Assembly: GCA_016839765.1 (NCBI GenBank)
Contig: JAEOTP010000068.1
Coordinates: 27,218-91,217 of the forward strand
From: Promethearchaeota archaeon
GTDB lineage: Archaea; Asgardarchaeota; Lokiarchaeia; Sigyniarchaeales; SOKP01
Direction: 5' to 3'
DNA: 64,000 bases
The notes below the pieces were generated by a model, which saw nothing but the letters and a program-made list of their open reading frames with translations, did not search any database and was not told where the DNA came from. Made by a program: the position numbers and the translations under genes. This document shows, in pieces, positions 31,612 through 42,331 of the stretch (within the stretch, counting starts at the first letter, position 1; every line of letters begins with the position of its first letter).

Positions 31612-32346
31612 TTGTCATATTTTGAATCAAGATTAAAGATAAGTTTCGATAATTTAGAAGAAGTTAGACATATACTAACCTTTTGTGAAAAATTGGGTAT
31701 AAAAAATTTAATTCTTGAACCAATAAATAATTCAAATAACCTTAAGGTTGAATTACTTAATAAAATTAAAAAAATTACAAAAATAAATATATATTATCGC
31801 TTTAATTTAACCCCAAGCAGCTTAAATGATTTTAAGAAGACATTAAAAAAATATGATTCTTTTCCTCATATTTTAGGGGTAGAAACTCCTTATAAGGAGA
31901 TTCAAATTCAAGCAGCAAAAGATTCTAGAATTGATATCTTATCATTTTCAAATGAAGAGATTATGAAGACAATCTCGATTGGAGTCATTTCATTAATTAA
32001 ACAAAACAATTCGTTTATTGAATTTTCACTAGCTCCAATAATGATGAAATCTAAAGGAATTCAGTCAAAGAATTTCAGAAATTTGTATCGTTTTACTAAA
32101 TTAGTATTAGATTTAAAACCAAACTATATCATTAGTGGAAATTTTAGTGAGTTATATCATTTTAGAAATCCAAGAAGTCTCTTAAGTATTTGCCACACAT
32201 TATTAGGAATGTCTTTATATGAAGCAAAAAAAGGATTCAGGGATAATGTCCAATTATTATTAAAGCGTGTTAACCATCGTGTTAATAAAAATATATTCCA
32301 AGAAGGTGTTAAATTCATTAAAGGAGGAGGTAATGATTGTGAATAA
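31612..32346 (+). CDS. rnp3: RNase P protein component 3 (Rpp30 family)
   Basis: TIM-barrel PHP-like pattern (ILSFSNEEIMK, IEFSLAPIM), 244 aa, directly followed by Pop5-like ORF. Confidence 0.8.
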   Translation: MSYFESRLKISFDNLEEVRHILTFCEKLGIKNLILEPINNSNNLKVELLNKIKKITKINIYYRFNLTPSSLNDFKKTLKKYDSFPHILGVETPYKEIQIQAAKDSRIDILSFSNEEIMKTISIGVISLIKQNNSFIEFSLAPIMMKSKGIQSKNFRNLYRFTKLVLDLKPNYIISGNFSELYHFRNPRSLLSICHTLLGMSLYEAKKGFRDNVQLLLKRVNHRVNKNIFQEGVKFIKGGGNDCE

Positions 32347-32686
32347 GGAGAGACAAAGATATATTCTATTCCGTATTTTTAGCGAAAACAAGAGCAAATT
32401 TGATCAAAATGAAATATTGAAAGCAATTTGGCAATCAATTTGGAGATACTTTGGTCTGAAGGAAGCTAACAAGACGGGATTATGGTTAGTAGAACTTGAT
32501 CTCGAGAAAGATTATGGAATAATAAGATGCTCTCATCAAACTAAAGAATTGGTAATTTCTGCTTTAACTCTCATAACAGAGATATCTAGTGAAAAAATGA
32601 TATTTTCTCCTATCAAAACTTCTGGGACTATTAGATCGTTAGTTAAAGTAAAAGAAAAAATATTTAATAGAAAGAAGAATAGTTAA
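32333..32686 (+). CDS. rnp2: RNase P protein component 2 (Pop5 family)
   Basis: RQRYILFRIFSENKSKFDQNEILKAIWQSIWRYFGLKEANKTGLWLVELDLEKDYGIIRCSHQ; likely start ATG 32333 overlapping the rnp3 end. Confidence 0.8.
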   Translation: MIVNKERQRYILFRIFSENKSKFDQNEILKAIWQSIWRYFGLKEANKTGLWLVELDLEKDYGIIRCSHQTKELVISALTLITEISSEKMIFSPIKTSGTIRSLVKVKEKIFNRKKNS

Positions 32687-32708
32687 TTTTAGAAAATATT
32701 GGAAAAAG

Positions 32709-33140
32709 ATGAAAAAAGATAAATTAACTAACGCAGTTATCAAGGAAAATTTAGATCCATTTAAATTAAATCTAACTCAGTTATTATCAGAAGTAAGAGA
32801 TTCTCGAAATAGTCCTTATTTATTAATTATTCAATCAAATACAGAAAATTATGTAAAATTAACAATTTATCCAATAAAGCATCAGAAGATCATTAAATTA
32901 ACTTTAAAAGGCGTTAACATTTTATATAAAGATATTGAAATCTTATCCAAAAGACTCCAAAAATATAATATAATTCACACTACTGGATTAGTATCAAAAA
33001 GTAAAAATGTTATTTATGAATGTTACCTTGATTTACGAAAAATTGATACTAAATATAGTGAACTTGAAAAATCTTTAGAAAAAATTAAAAGCATATTCAA
33101 AGATATAAAAATTGAGGAATTAAGTTTAAATCAAAGTTAA
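32709..33140 (+). CDS. Unknown 143-aa protein in RNase P operon
   Basis: Intact ORF 22 bp downstream of pop5, same strand. Confidence 0.6.
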   Translation: MKKDKLTNAVIKENLDPFKLNLTQLLSEVRDSRNSPYLLIIQSNTENYVKLTIYPIKHQKIIKLTLKGVNILYKDIEILSKRLQKYNIIHTTGLVSKSKNVIYECYLDLRKIDTKYSELEKSLEKIKSIFKDIKIEELSLNQS

Positions 33141-33152
33141 AATGTCATAAAA

Positions 33153-33602
33153 ATGAAAAGCTGGGAAATTACCTTAAAATACTCTGACGGTTCAGCTAAA
33201 AAACTAGATTTATTTGATGTTAAGAATTTATTCAATGGATATTTGAAAATTAAAAGAAGTTATTTTGACCGACTTTTAAAAGCAGTAAAGATAACTAAGA
33301 ATTATTTTACGGGCAACGCTATTGAAATGATAATTTCCCCAGATAAAGATGATTGGACTTTTAATCCTTGGATGTTAGTCTTAATACAGGATAATGAGAA
33401 GAAGAAACCATTTTGGCTGCTTATCAAAAGAGAGAGAGATCTTTCCGGGGAACTGGTTGCTATAGGGCCAAAAGGTTTTGCAGATTATAATGATAGCAAC
33501 AGTGACGAGGCTAGACGTGATCTTAAACGCTTAATGACTTATCTTGTTGTATATATTAATAAATTTGAATGTGGTGTGCTTTTACCTAATTATTTATCAT
33601 GA
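33153..33602 (+). CDS. Unknown 149-aa protein in RNase P operon
   Basis: Intact ORF 12 bp after the previous gene, same strand. Confidence 0.6.
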   Translation: MKSWEITLKYSDGSAKKLDLFDVKNLFNGYLKIKRSYFDRLLKAVKITKNYFTGNAIEMIISPDKDDWTFNPWMLVLIQDNEKKKPFWLLIKRERDLSGELVAIGPKGFADYNDSNSDEARRDLKRLMTYLVVYINKFECGVLLPNYLS

Positions 33603-33747
33603 TTTAAGATACTGTTGAGTTTATAGAAATAGATGATTTTTAGAATTATCAAATTAATACTCAATTTTTTGAATATATTGAAATAAGTATAAGAAACTTA
33701 AAATATCAAATTTAATTATCACCTTCATTAGTTGATAAATAGCTAAT

Positions 33748-34614
33748 TTGCATAAAATATCTGTAAGTGGCTTTAGAACTGTGAAAAGAATTGCGATTAA
33801 ATTAATTATCCTAATGTTTATTACAAGTCTAACGGTTAGTTCCTATTTATTAGTTATAAATGGCTCTGGGGCAGATTTAGAAATCAAACCCCTTTATGGG
33901 CAAGCTCCTGTAATAGATGGAGAAATTGATACATCTGAAAATGAATGGAACAAGGCAATAAAGGAACATCTAAATTTATATCCAAATGAATCCGCCCCAG
34001 AAAATCCATTACTAGTTGATTTATGGGTTATGCAGAATGGCTCAAATTTATATATCTCAATCCAATTTAGTTTTCTTCATAATAGTTTTGAATTTGTGGG
34101 ATTATTAATCTCTAGCAATCAATCTGAAAACCCAGAAGATTTTACAGATGCTAAAATCGTTCGATTTTCAAATATTAGTACCAATGAATATACATATAAA
34201 GATTATTATTTAAATAATTCAATTTATGAGGAGGATACAAATTCAAATGGTAGTGGAGCTGGAAAAATAGAGGGAGAGGATGTTATTTATGAATTTGTCT
34301 TGCCTGTTGAATATAATGAAAGTGATCCTGAAGATGTCTTTTTAGAATACGGAACTGATGAAGAAAGTGGTCATATATTTAAAATTATTATGGGAGATTC
34401 TACAGACCCTCCTTCTTATCCAGAGGATATAAGGATAAGTAATAATGTTTTAATTAAAATTACATACAATCCACTACCTACCGAGTTAACTCAAGAAGAA
34501 CTTTTAATCTTAATTTTTTCCATTATTATTTTTGGTACTAGTGGAATGCTTTACGTATTTTATATCTATAGAATTGTAAAATTGAAGGAAAGAATTGAAA
34601 GAATAAGGACATAA
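33748..34614 (+). CDS. Membrane-anchored extracellular DOMON/CBM9-like protein, left-arm copy
   Basis: N-terminal hydrophobic segment, APVIDGEIDTSENEWNKA...LWVMQNGSNLYISIQ, C-terminal TM; paralog 63177-63977. Confidence 0.7.
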   Translation: MHKISVSGFRTVKRIAIKLIILMFITSLTVSSYLLVINGSGADLEIKPLYGQAPVIDGEIDTSENEWNKAIKEHLNLYPNESAPENPLLVDLWVMQNGSNLYISIQFSFLHNSFEFVGLLISSNQSENPEDFTDAKIVRFSNISTNEYTYKDYYLNNSIYEEDTNSNGSGAGKIEGEDVIYEFVLPVEYNESDPEDVFLEYGTDEESGHIFKIIMGDSTDPPSYPEDIRISNNVLIKITYNPLPTELTQEELLILIFSIIIFGTSGMLYVFYIYRIVKLKERIERIRT

Positions 34615-34615
34615 T

Positions 34616-35029
34616 ATGCCAAAATTTAAAAAAGAGAAGAAAAGGGATAACCGTTCAAACAAAAAAGCATTTAACGAAGAATTCGCGTATAAGACAGTAA
34701 TTAAGTCAGTTATTTTCGCAGGCTTTTTTTTTACTTTATCAATTCTCTTTAATATGGAGATAATAACATTTTTTGTAAATTTGGGTGAACTTTGGTTTAT
34801 TATTGATATAATTATTAAACTGGTTGCAATTTTACTCTTTTTCTTTTTCATGGTAATAAGTATTGGCAATTATAAAGAATTAACAGGAAGACCGTTAGAT
34901 TTTAAGCTAATTCTTTTAATGTTTGTATTATCTCTCCTTCAAGCATTTCGAGACCCTATAGTTTTTACGTTTACCTTTTTTGGACTTGCTATTATAATTA
35001 TTTATATGTTCTTTGTCCAAGAAAGTTAA
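34616..35029 (+). CDS. Four-TM membrane protein, left-arm copy
   Basis: KKAFNEEFAYKTVIKSVIFAGFFFTLSILFN matches KQAFNEKFAYRSVIISVIFGGIFLIISIFFN of 62759-63175. Confidence 0.75.
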   Translation: MPKFKKEKKRDNRSNKKAFNEEFAYKTVIKSVIFAGFFFTLSILFNMEIITFFVNLGELWFIIDIIIKLVAILLFFFFMVISIGNYKELTGRPLDFKLILLMFVLSLLQAFRDPIVFTFTFFGLAIIIIYMFFVQES

Positions 35030-35063
35030 ATTTGAAATCGAAATCTCATTATTGATTATAATA

Positions 35064-35807
35064 ATGAAGTCAAATTTTTTATTTGTGGGACACAGAGGAA
35101 CGAGATTTCAGTTTGATGAAAACACTATAGAAGCATTTGAGATCGCATTAATCCATGGAGCAAATTATATTGAGTTTGATATTCGTGAATTAAAAGATGG
35201 AAATTTAATCATTATTCATGATTCTTCGTTAGAGAGAACAACAAACGGTTTTGGTTTAATTAAAGATTATAATTATTCAGAGATAAGTAATCTAAATACA
35301 AGAAATAGAAATTGTAAAATACCTCTTTTACATGAGGTTTTGGAAAATTTTAGGAGTAAAACTAATTTTATAATCGAATTAAAAGAAGTAGATTCATGGC
35401 AGGAAGTTATAGATATTGTAATTAAAAAACAATTACTACTTAACACAATTTTTAGTGGAAGAAATTTAGTTATGTTAAAACGTTTGAAGACAAAGGCACC
35501 AGAAGCTCAAGTTTGTTATAATATTACTAAGGGACAAGGATTTACTTTGAAAAATTTTCTTGAAAATCGGGGCATGGATAAATTAACTTTTATTCCAGAC
35601 ATAATTAGTCTTAGATCTAACTTAATTGAAAAAAAATTTATTAAAAAATGTCATAAGCATAATTTATTAGCATTAGCTTGGGATTTCATTAATTACAAAA
35701 ATCCCATCGAAAAAATCAAATATTTAATCGATTTAGGAATTGATGGTATATTATTTGATGATTATCGCAATATTGGATTTATAAAAGATTATTTATTGAC
35801 CAGTTAA
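35064..35807 (+). CDS. Glycerophosphodiester phosphodiesterase-like (GDPD), left-arm copy
   Basis: GHRGTRFQFDENTIEAFEIALIHGANYIEFDIRELKDGNLIIIHDSSLERTT; paralog 61982-62734. Confidence 0.9.
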   Translation: MKSNFLFVGHRGTRFQFDENTIEAFEIALIHGANYIEFDIRELKDGNLIIIHDSSLERTTNGFGLIKDYNYSEISNLNTRNRNCKIPLLHEVLENFRSKTNFIIELKEVDSWQEVIDIVIKKQLLLNTIFSGRNLVMLKRLKTKAPEAQVCYNITKGQGFTLKNFLENRGMDKLTFIPDIISLRSNLIEKKFIKKCHKHNLLALAWDFINYKNPIEKIKYLIDLGIDGILFDDYRNIGFIKDYLLTS

Positions 35808-37867
35808 TTGTTTTTTATGATAGATTTCCCTGATGGAAGAATCAATACTATCTCGTCTAAAGTTAATAATTTTATCCATTTCCTTAATTTCTTTTCAGAT
35901 GTTTTTAAAAAATAAGATATTATTTCTTTTGCTAATGCTCCTTTTTGGAGTCCTGTATTAGAAGGTTTTATAATTAAAAAATTACTATCTTCAGATTCGA
36001 TTGCCCTTATTGGTCCAACCTTTATTTTCGGATAAAATTGATGATTTTCATCATTTGAAGTATCATGTAATTCAATTAATTCTAAACTAATAGCTAACTC
36101 TGTCTCAGCGTCTTTTATAAGGTTTTTTTTTCCTGAAATCATAAAAGAGCCTTTAGGTAGAAATTCACCTGAAGGAGGGGTTTTTGAAACTTGATTTGGC
36201 AACACAAAGAACACATCAACAACACCCCAATTTTCTTTCCATGCTCGAGAATAACTAGCAACGAATATTGCAGCCTCTTTTATTGTATTTTGGGGAATAT
36301 CTTTACCTTCCGGATTTTTTATGACTGTTAATGGGGAACCTGGAAAGTTTGTATGAAAAACTAAATCATTATCATCAACATATTTCTTATATATTAATTC
36401 ATTTGAATTAGCATCTCTCCCTCCAATAACAAGAAATTCTTCCGATGAAAAGAACCATCTAAATTTTTCAAACCACTTCTTCTTTGGTTTCTTAATTAAA
36501 ACATCTACTTTTTCTTCGATTGCATCTCTTTTATCAAGTAATTGTTGTATAGTTTTTTTAGTTTTTTCAATTGCAGGGATGGTGCCTTTTATTTTTTTTT
36601 CAAACTTTTTTCCTTTAGTATAGAGCCTATTGGCATTCTCTCCTAGACTATAATTTAAATTTAAATATACTTCATTATCTTTTATGTTAATTATTACTTG
36701 TTTTGTTGATGGTATAATTTTAATGAAGAATTGTAAACCTTCAATATTATCATTCTTGGCATTTAATAATTTTTCATTAATTTCTTCAATTGAATAGCCT
36801 CTGCTTCTTGCATTTGAGATTGTATCAAACAGTTTTTCTAATGTATTGAAATTAGTATATATAAAATCTCCATAATCATAGAATTTTTTCTTTTGAACTT
36901 TTAACTCGTTTAGATACTCCTTTTGTCTTTTTAAAATTTGTTCCTGAACATTTATTTGGTGATCAAGATTATCATTTTGGGAAGATTTAACTAGATCTGA
37001 ATCAATTTGAGAATAATAATAATCAACTGCTTCATTGAAAGACTCAAAATATCTTTTATTTTGATTTTGGTATAAAATAAGATCAAAAGGCTGAACTGAT
37101 ATTTGATTTTCATTCTCATCAAGTATAATATTTGCGTTAATTTTACCGAAAAGTAATTGATTTCTTAAATTTTTGAAAGCATCGAATAGATTTTTCAAGT
37201 TATCAATACCTAAACTATTACCTTTTTCAGTTTTTTCGATTCCTGCTTCATAGCAAAGTTCTTCACTATGTAGACCTGAGATATTTATATTTCTTGCTAA
37301 AATTCTGACTATTTCCTGATCTGAATCAATGATCAAGTCATTAAATTCTTCTCGGTTTAAAGTTAAAAAATCCTTTCCCCTTGGTTTAGGAAAACTATAT
37401 TCTCTATTAGCTAAAATATCACGGTCTTTAAATCTTTTATACTTATTAGCAATTTTTACAACATCCTTATCGTCAACCAATATATAATTGCCTTTATTGA
37501 ATAGTTCGACAATAAATTTCCATGGTTCCTCATCATAATTACTTAAATTAAAAATGATAATCCTATCGAAATTATGTTGAGATATAGACAAAATTTTTCT
37601 GTTTTTCATGAATTTTCTTAAAGACATTACATATTGAGAAGGATATTTTGGGATAGGATAATTATAATTTGTTAAATTGATTCGAGAGTCATTTTTTATA
37701 ATTAAATTTTTCTTCTCATTTTTCTTTGTTTTAAGTTTTAATATCAAGAGATCTTCAATTTCATATATATTTAAGATGATCCCTTGAGAAAGTATTGAGT
37801 CTAATTCTCTAACAATTATATATACATCAAAATTTGAAAATTTTAATATTCTTCTCATAAATACCAT
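35804..37867 (-). CDS. NFACT-family protein (RqcH/Tae2/FbpA-like), left-arm copy
   Basis: KKPKKKWFEKFRWFFSSEEFLVIGGRDANSNELIYKKYVDDNDLVFHTNFPGSP; 687 aa; paralog 59930-61993. Confidence 0.93.
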   Translation of the reverse strand: MVFMRRILKFSNFDVYIIVRELDSILSQGIILNIYEIEDLLILKLKTKKNEKKNLIIKNDSRINLTNYNYPIPKYPSQYVMSLRKFMKNRKILSISQHNFDRIIIFNLSNYDEEPWKFIVELFNKGNYILVDDKDVVKIANKYKRFKDRDILANREYSFPKPRGKDFLTLNREEFNDLIIDSDQEIVRILARNINISGLHSEELCYEAGIEKTEKGNSLGIDNLKNLFDAFKNLRNQLLFGKINANIILDENENQISVQPFDLILYQNQNKRYFESFNEAVDYYYSQIDSDLVKSSQNDNLDHQINVQEQILKRQKEYLNELKVQKKKFYDYGDFIYTNFNTLEKLFDTISNARSRGYSIEEINEKLLNAKNDNIEGLQFFIKIIPSTKQVIINIKDNEVYLNLNYSLGENANRLYTKGKKFEKKIKGTIPAIEKTKKTIQQLLDKRDAIEEKVDVLIKKPKKKWFEKFRWFFSSEEFLVIGGRDANSNELIYKKYVDDNDLVFHTNFPGSPLTVIKNPEGKDIPQNTIKEAAIFVASYSRAWKENWGVVDVFFVLPNQVSKTPPSGEFLPKGSFMISGKKNLIKDAETELAISLELIELHDTSNDENHQFYPKIKVGPIRAIESEDSNFLIIKPSNTGLQKGALAKEIISYFLKTSEKKLRKWIKLLTLDEIVLILPSGKSIIKNN

Positions 37868-37944
37868 TATCGTTTGAATAAAATCTGAACTTTACTACAA
37901 TATATATAATGATTTTTATAATAAATAATATTAATAATACTATT

Positions 37945-38361
37945 ATGGTTAAAAAAGATAAACGCCAGAAGCGAACCAATATAAAGAAAGAACGTCAGAA
38001 GCGTATTAAAGAAAAAAAGAAACAACTACAAAAACAAGATTTATTATCAGATAAAAAAACTTCAAAGGGAATAGATCTCCGTTTAGAAAAAGAAACAAAA
38101 ATTTACTGGATTAGAGCAATAACAGGTGCCGCTAGCGCTTTAATTGGAATTTTAATAGGTTTAAAAGGATGGTGGATATTTCTCTGGATGATGTGCTTTT
38201 GGTGGATTACTCCATTTTTTGTAAGTTTTATAATATTAAGATATGAATATGATAAAGAGGAATGGAATTGGAAAAATATTATTAAGCCCGGAGTAGGAAT
38301 ATATTTCTTCCTTTTTATGATTATCTCAACTATTACATTCACATTAATTAGATATTTCTGA
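37945..38361 (+). CDS. Small membrane protein with basic N-terminus, left-arm copy
   Basis: KKTSKGIDLRLEKETKIYWIRAITGAASALIG matches KTTTKPFDLRLEKETKLYWIRAATGALSALIG; start at ATG 37945 preferred. Confidence 0.7.
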   Translation: MVKKDKRQKRTNIKKERQKRIKEKKKQLQKQDLLSDKKTSKGIDLRLEKETKIYWIRAITGAASALIGILIGLKGWWIFLWMMCFWWITPFFVSFIILRYEYDKEEWNWKNIIKPGVGIYFFLFMIISTITFTLIRYF

Positions 38362-38364
38362 AAT

Positions 38365-38871
38365 TTATAATGAAATTGCTTGTTTTACTTTTTTCTCAAT
38401 TTTTTCTTTTGAAGTAAAAATAATTTCTTCTAATTTATAATTGCGATTACAATATATACATTGAATTTTCAATGGCTTTTCTTCTAAAACTAAGAATTCT
38501 GTGTCGATTGGCTCTTTTTCTGAATTTGAAATACATGTTTTGTTTTGGCAGAGTATTAATCTTTCAATAATTTGTGGTATTTTTACTTTTTTCTTTTCTA
38601 TCACTTTATAATTATCGATAAGAGAAATTGTTGCATTAGGTGAGAGAATCGAAATTTGTTGCATTTGTATTTCGTTCAGAAAAACTCCTTCAATCTTAAT
38701 TATATCTTTTTTATTATACTTTTTAGACGATACATTCACCCCGATAGTCATAAGATTTGGTGATTCATCAAGACCCGTTAGATTCAGAATTGTTAATGCA
38801 TAACCCGCATCGATATGGTCAATTACAGTACCTTTTTTTATTTTATCTATCTTTAATTTTTCTTCAGACAT
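38365..38871 (-). CDS. pyrI: Aspartate carbamoyltransferase regulatory subunit-like (PyrI), left-arm copy
   Basis: KIDKIKKGTVIDHIDAGYALTILNLTG; C-terminal Cys4 zinc site; paralog 58892-59401. Confidence 0.92.
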   Translation of the reverse strand: MSEEKLKIDKIKKGTVIDHIDAGYALTILNLTGLDESPNLMTIGVNVSSKKYNKKDIIKIEGVFLNEIQMQQISILSPNATISLIDNYKVIEKKKVKIPQIIERLILCQNKTCISNSEKEPIDTEFLVLEEKPLKIQCIYCNRNYKLEEIIFTSKEKIEKKVKQAISL

Positions 38872-38936
38872 TTTCTTGTAATTTAAATAATCTAATTGAA
38901 AAAACTTTTGGCATAAATCAAGAATTTTATTATTAT

Positions 38937-40016
38937 TTAGATAATAATGAATGAGATAAAAAATAACACGGTTGATATAATAGAATTGTAAGTAAGATTA
39001 TCATCAATTTCTAAGTCTAAAAAATCTAACAATCCAATTAATAATGCACCAATCGAAGGTAATAAGAATATACTTAATAAATTTAATATTGATAATCCAT
39101 TTAAGAGTAATAAAACAATTATCCCAGAAAAGAAAGCAACAACTATTCCAGCAATTAATCCTGCATAAGTTTTATTTGTATTTCGAATTTTTTTATGACC
39201 AAATGTTCTCCCAAATAGATTAGCAGTCATATCACCAAAAATTGCCATTGTCATAGAAGTGCAGATTATTAAAGGGCCGATAGGTTGGATCACTCCATAA
39301 ATTATGATGATCGAAAAACACCCAATTCCCATAGAAATATGGGGGCCAAATCTCATGTGGCGTTCTTTCTCTCTTAGAATTCTATTAACAGGTTTTAAAG
39401 GATATACCTCTGGTTTCAATATCCTTATGAATTCTGCTGTGAAAAATCCAATTAAAGAAATTCCAACTAAGCATACTACTAAATATTGTGTAAAAATCAT
39501 ATTGGGTATATTATTATAAATTGAAAAAAATAATTCAGAGAAAAATGGCGGTAATAACTTGAATAAATAAACAAATAAATTCTGAACGAGGAATCCCAAT
39601 GTAAAATAGAAAAAGATAATTCCTAGTACTATTAAGTGGGATAATTTTCTGTAAATCTCATATTTTAATGGCAATTCTTTGGGAGTTAATAAATCATTTT
39701 TTCTTGTATTAGGTTTTCCTAGGCTAACTTTTTTCTTTTCCCTATGAATTAAAAGATAAAAAAAGGGTAAAAATAACAAAATGAAACCCAGTATAAGAAT
39801 ATCAAAAGGATATATAATCAAATCTATACTAGTTATATGAAGTAGATTAATTATTACTAAATTAATTGAGATGCTTATTAGGAAAACCAATGAATTAATC
39901 AGATTATTAAGGAATGCTCCCTTTTCACCCTTCTTTTTAGTAAGATAGGTAATATAGAATAAAATTAAGCCATATAGAGAAAAAATTCCTACTATAATGT
40001 ATGATAGCAAATCCAA
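38937..40016 (-). CDS. CTP-dependent lipid kinase-like (dolichol/diacylglycerol kinase family) membrane protein, left-arm copy
   Basis: RKLSHLIVLGIIFFY...MTMAIFGDMTANLFGRTFGHKKIRNTNKTYAGLIAGI; paralog 57838-58833. Confidence 0.75.
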   Translation of the reverse strand: MDLLSYIIVGIFSLYGLILFYITYLTKKKGEKGAFLNNLINSLVFLISISINLVIINLLHITSIDLIIYPFDILILGFILLFLPFFYLLIHREKKKVSLGKPNTRKNDLLTPKELPLKYEIYRKLSHLIVLGIIFFYFTLGFLVQNLFVYLFKLLPPFFSELFFSIYNNIPNMIFTQYLVVCLVGISLIGFFTAEFIRILKPEVYPLKPVNRILREKERHMRFGPHISMGIGCFSIIIIYGVIQPIGPLIICTSMTMAIFGDMTANLFGRTFGHKKIRNTNKTYAGLIAGIVVAFFSGIIVLLLLNGLSILNLLSIFLLPSIGALLIGLLDFLDLEIDDNLTYNSIISTVLFFISFIII

Positions 40017-40115
40017 AGATTACAATTCTCGTGAGATTTTAATAATGTTAATGATCTTTATAATTTTAAGATTTACTGTAAAATTATTATCAAGAAAGAA
40101 AGAAAAAAAAATAAT

Positions 40116-41516
40116 TTAAAATTGATTTTCATCGATTATTGGCATATCTGGAGAAGCTAATGCTTTCTTAATATCTTCTTTTGGTAATTCATAATCTTCT
40201 AACTTACCGCTCATGAATTCTTTGTATGCTAATAAATCAAAAAATCCATGACCACTGAAATTGAATACGATTACCTTTTTCTCATTATTCTCTTTTGCTT
40301 TTAAGGCTTGATTTATTGCTTCTTTTACCGCATGAGCAGTTTCTGGTGCGGGTAAGATTCCTTCTGTTTGAGCGAATTTAAGACCTGCTTCAATAATTTC
40401 TGTTTGGTGAAGCATTGAAGTTGAAATGATATTGTTGTTAGATAAAATTGAAATAATAGGCGCCATTCCATGATATCTTAATCCTCCCGCATGTATTGGA
40501 CTAGGAATAAATGTATGCCCCAGAGTATACATTTTTAATATTGGTGCTTTTTTTGCAGTATCTCCAAAATCCCATCTATATTCTCCTTTGCAAACGCTTG
40601 GGCAAGCTCTTGGTTCTACCCCTATTATTTCTAAATCTGGACATTTCCCCTGTAATTTATCTTTTACGAATGGAATTGCAAATCCTCCAAAATTCGAACC
40701 ACCACCCATACAACCTATGAGAATATCTGGCTCTAATCCGATTTTTTTTAGTTGTACTTTAGTCTCTTGGCCGATTATAGTTTGATGTAAAAGTACAAAA
40801 TTTACCACACTTCCTAGTGAATAGCGTATTTTATCACTCCTTAGACTATGTTCAACTGCTTCAGATATTGCAATGCCTAAGCTTCCAGGATGATCTGGAT
40901 TAATGTCATAAAATGTTCTTCCGGCATCGGTATGTTTTGAGGGACTTGCATGAATTGCTGCATTATATGCTCTCATTAATATCTTTCTACCAGGCTTTTG
41001 GATAAAGCTCGCTCTTACCATGTAAACAGTACATTTTAATCCATATATATTACATCCATAAGAGAGCGCTGAACCCCATTGTCCTGCTCCGGTTTCAGTG
41101 ACAAGCTCCTCAATTCCTTGTATTCCCGCATAATAAGCTTGAGCTAGAGCCGTATTAGGCTTATGGGATCCTGTAGGAGAAACTGATTCATTTTTAAAGA
41201 AGATTTTTATTCTACCATCATTTATACCAAGCATTTTTTCTAAACGGACTGCTCTGTGAAGAGGTGTTGGACGATATGTTGTAGCATAGATTTCTCTTAG
41301 CTCCTTTGGGATACTAATCGTATTATCTTGAGATACCTCTTGTAACACGCATTCTTTAGGAAAGATCGCAAAAGCTAATTCTGGAGGTGCCGGTTTTCCG
41401 TCCATAGGATTAATTAAAGGCGTTATAGGTGATGGTAAATCTGGAAGAATGTTTATCCATTCTTTAGGAACTTCGTTTGGATCTAATAAAACTCTTGCAT
41501 TAAAATTTTCTAACAT
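40116..41516 (-). CDS. trpB2: TrpB2-type tryptophan synthase beta-like protein, left-arm copy
   Basis: TYRPTPLHRAVRLEK, ESVSPTGSHKPNTALAQ, ETGAGQWG, GCMGGGSNFGG; paralog 56312-57727. Confidence 0.92.
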   Translation of the reverse strand: MLENFNARVLLDPNEVPKEWINILPDLPSPITPLINPMDGKPAPPELAFAIFPKECVLQEVSQDNTISIPKELREIYATTYRPTPLHRAVRLEKMLGINDGRIKIFFKNESVSPTGSHKPNTALAQAYYAGIQGIEELVTETGAGQWGSALSYGCNIYGLKCTVYMVRASFIQKPGRKILMRAYNAAIHASPSKHTDAGRTFYDINPDHPGSLGIAISEAVEHSLRSDKIRYSLGSVVNFVLLHQTIIGQETKVQLKKIGLEPDILIGCMGGGSNFGGFAIPFVKDKLQGKCPDLEIIGVEPRACPSVCKGEYRWDFGDTAKKAPILKMYTLGHTFIPSPIHAGGLRYHGMAPIISILSNNNIISTSMLHQTEIIEAGLKFAQTEGILPAPETAHAVKEAINQALKAKENNEKKVIVFNFSGHGFFDLLAYKEFMSGKLEDYELPKEDIKKALASPDMPIIDENQF

Positions 41517-41674
41517 TTAAATCACCGTTTTACATTTTTAGTTAAAAATGCTACATCTTTATATTGGAATTCAATATAATTGACGCATAATTGGCAAAAC
41601 AATTAAGATAATACAAAGAGAGGGAAATTATGTGATAGAAAGAAAAATTTGATTTAATCCAATGAAGGCGTAAC

Positions 41675-41745
41675 TAAAAACGCCAAGGCCACTGCCAACG
41701 CCAAAAAGTATTTTTTTCAGTAGCCATTGATAAAATCATTGTTGT
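41675..41745 (-). promoter_or_regulatory. Conserved stem-loop in the trpB2 upstream region, left-arm copy
   Basis: Transcript sense GGCTACTG-...-CAGTGGCC (8-bp stem including one G-U), followed by TTGG; matching element at 56112-56155. Confidence 0.5.
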
Positions 41746-41831
41746 TTTGTTATTAACAAAATAACAAAACTTATAAATTTAACTTTTTTTACCAAAAATA
41801 ATTTTTTTTACCAAAAATATCAAAAATCAAT

Positions 41832-42245
41832 TTATCTTCCTTCAAAGATTTTTGCTAAATTTTTTGCTGCAACTCTCATTACTTTAACGGTTTTCATTAA
41901 TGTGTCGATGAGTGTTCCAGCACATACAATTACTAATGGGCCTGCATTACTTACAACTATGTAGCCATTTTGGGCTCTTACAATTATTTCACTTAATTCT
42001 TCTTGAAACAGTGTCTGAATTGTTGAGCTACCAGTCATTAGTAGAGCACTTGCGAGCCCACAAAATTGATCGCCATCAACATGATATTGGGGAAGCGCAG
42101 AAAATGCAATTTGATACCCCTCCTGAGAAACAAGTGCAATTGCTTCAATGTCAGCATTAGAAGTTATAAATGTAATTTGAGGACTTATTTTTTCAATATC
42201 CTCATCAGTAATTCCAAGATCACTTCCGAACTGAATCCAAATCAC
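41832..42245 (-). CDS. Roadblock/LC7-domain protein, left-arm copy
   Basis: ADIEAIALVSQEGYQIAFSALPQYHVDGDQFCGLASALLMTGSSTIQTLFQEELSEIIVRAQNGYIVVSNAGPLVIVCAG; GTG start. Confidence 0.85.
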   Translation of the reverse strand: MIWIQFGSDLGITDEDIEKISPQITFITSNADIEAIALVSQEGYQIAFSALPQYHVDGDQFCGLASALLMTGSSTIQTLFQEELSEIIVRAQNGYIVVSNAGPLVIVCAGTLIDTLMKTVKVMRVAAKNLAKIFEGR

Positions 42246-42331
42246 CTTTCTTGGGATAAATGAAAATAGAACCTTTATCTTAGTAATTTTTTAAAATTCT
42301 TTTTATTTATATATTTTCATTAAAATTCAAT

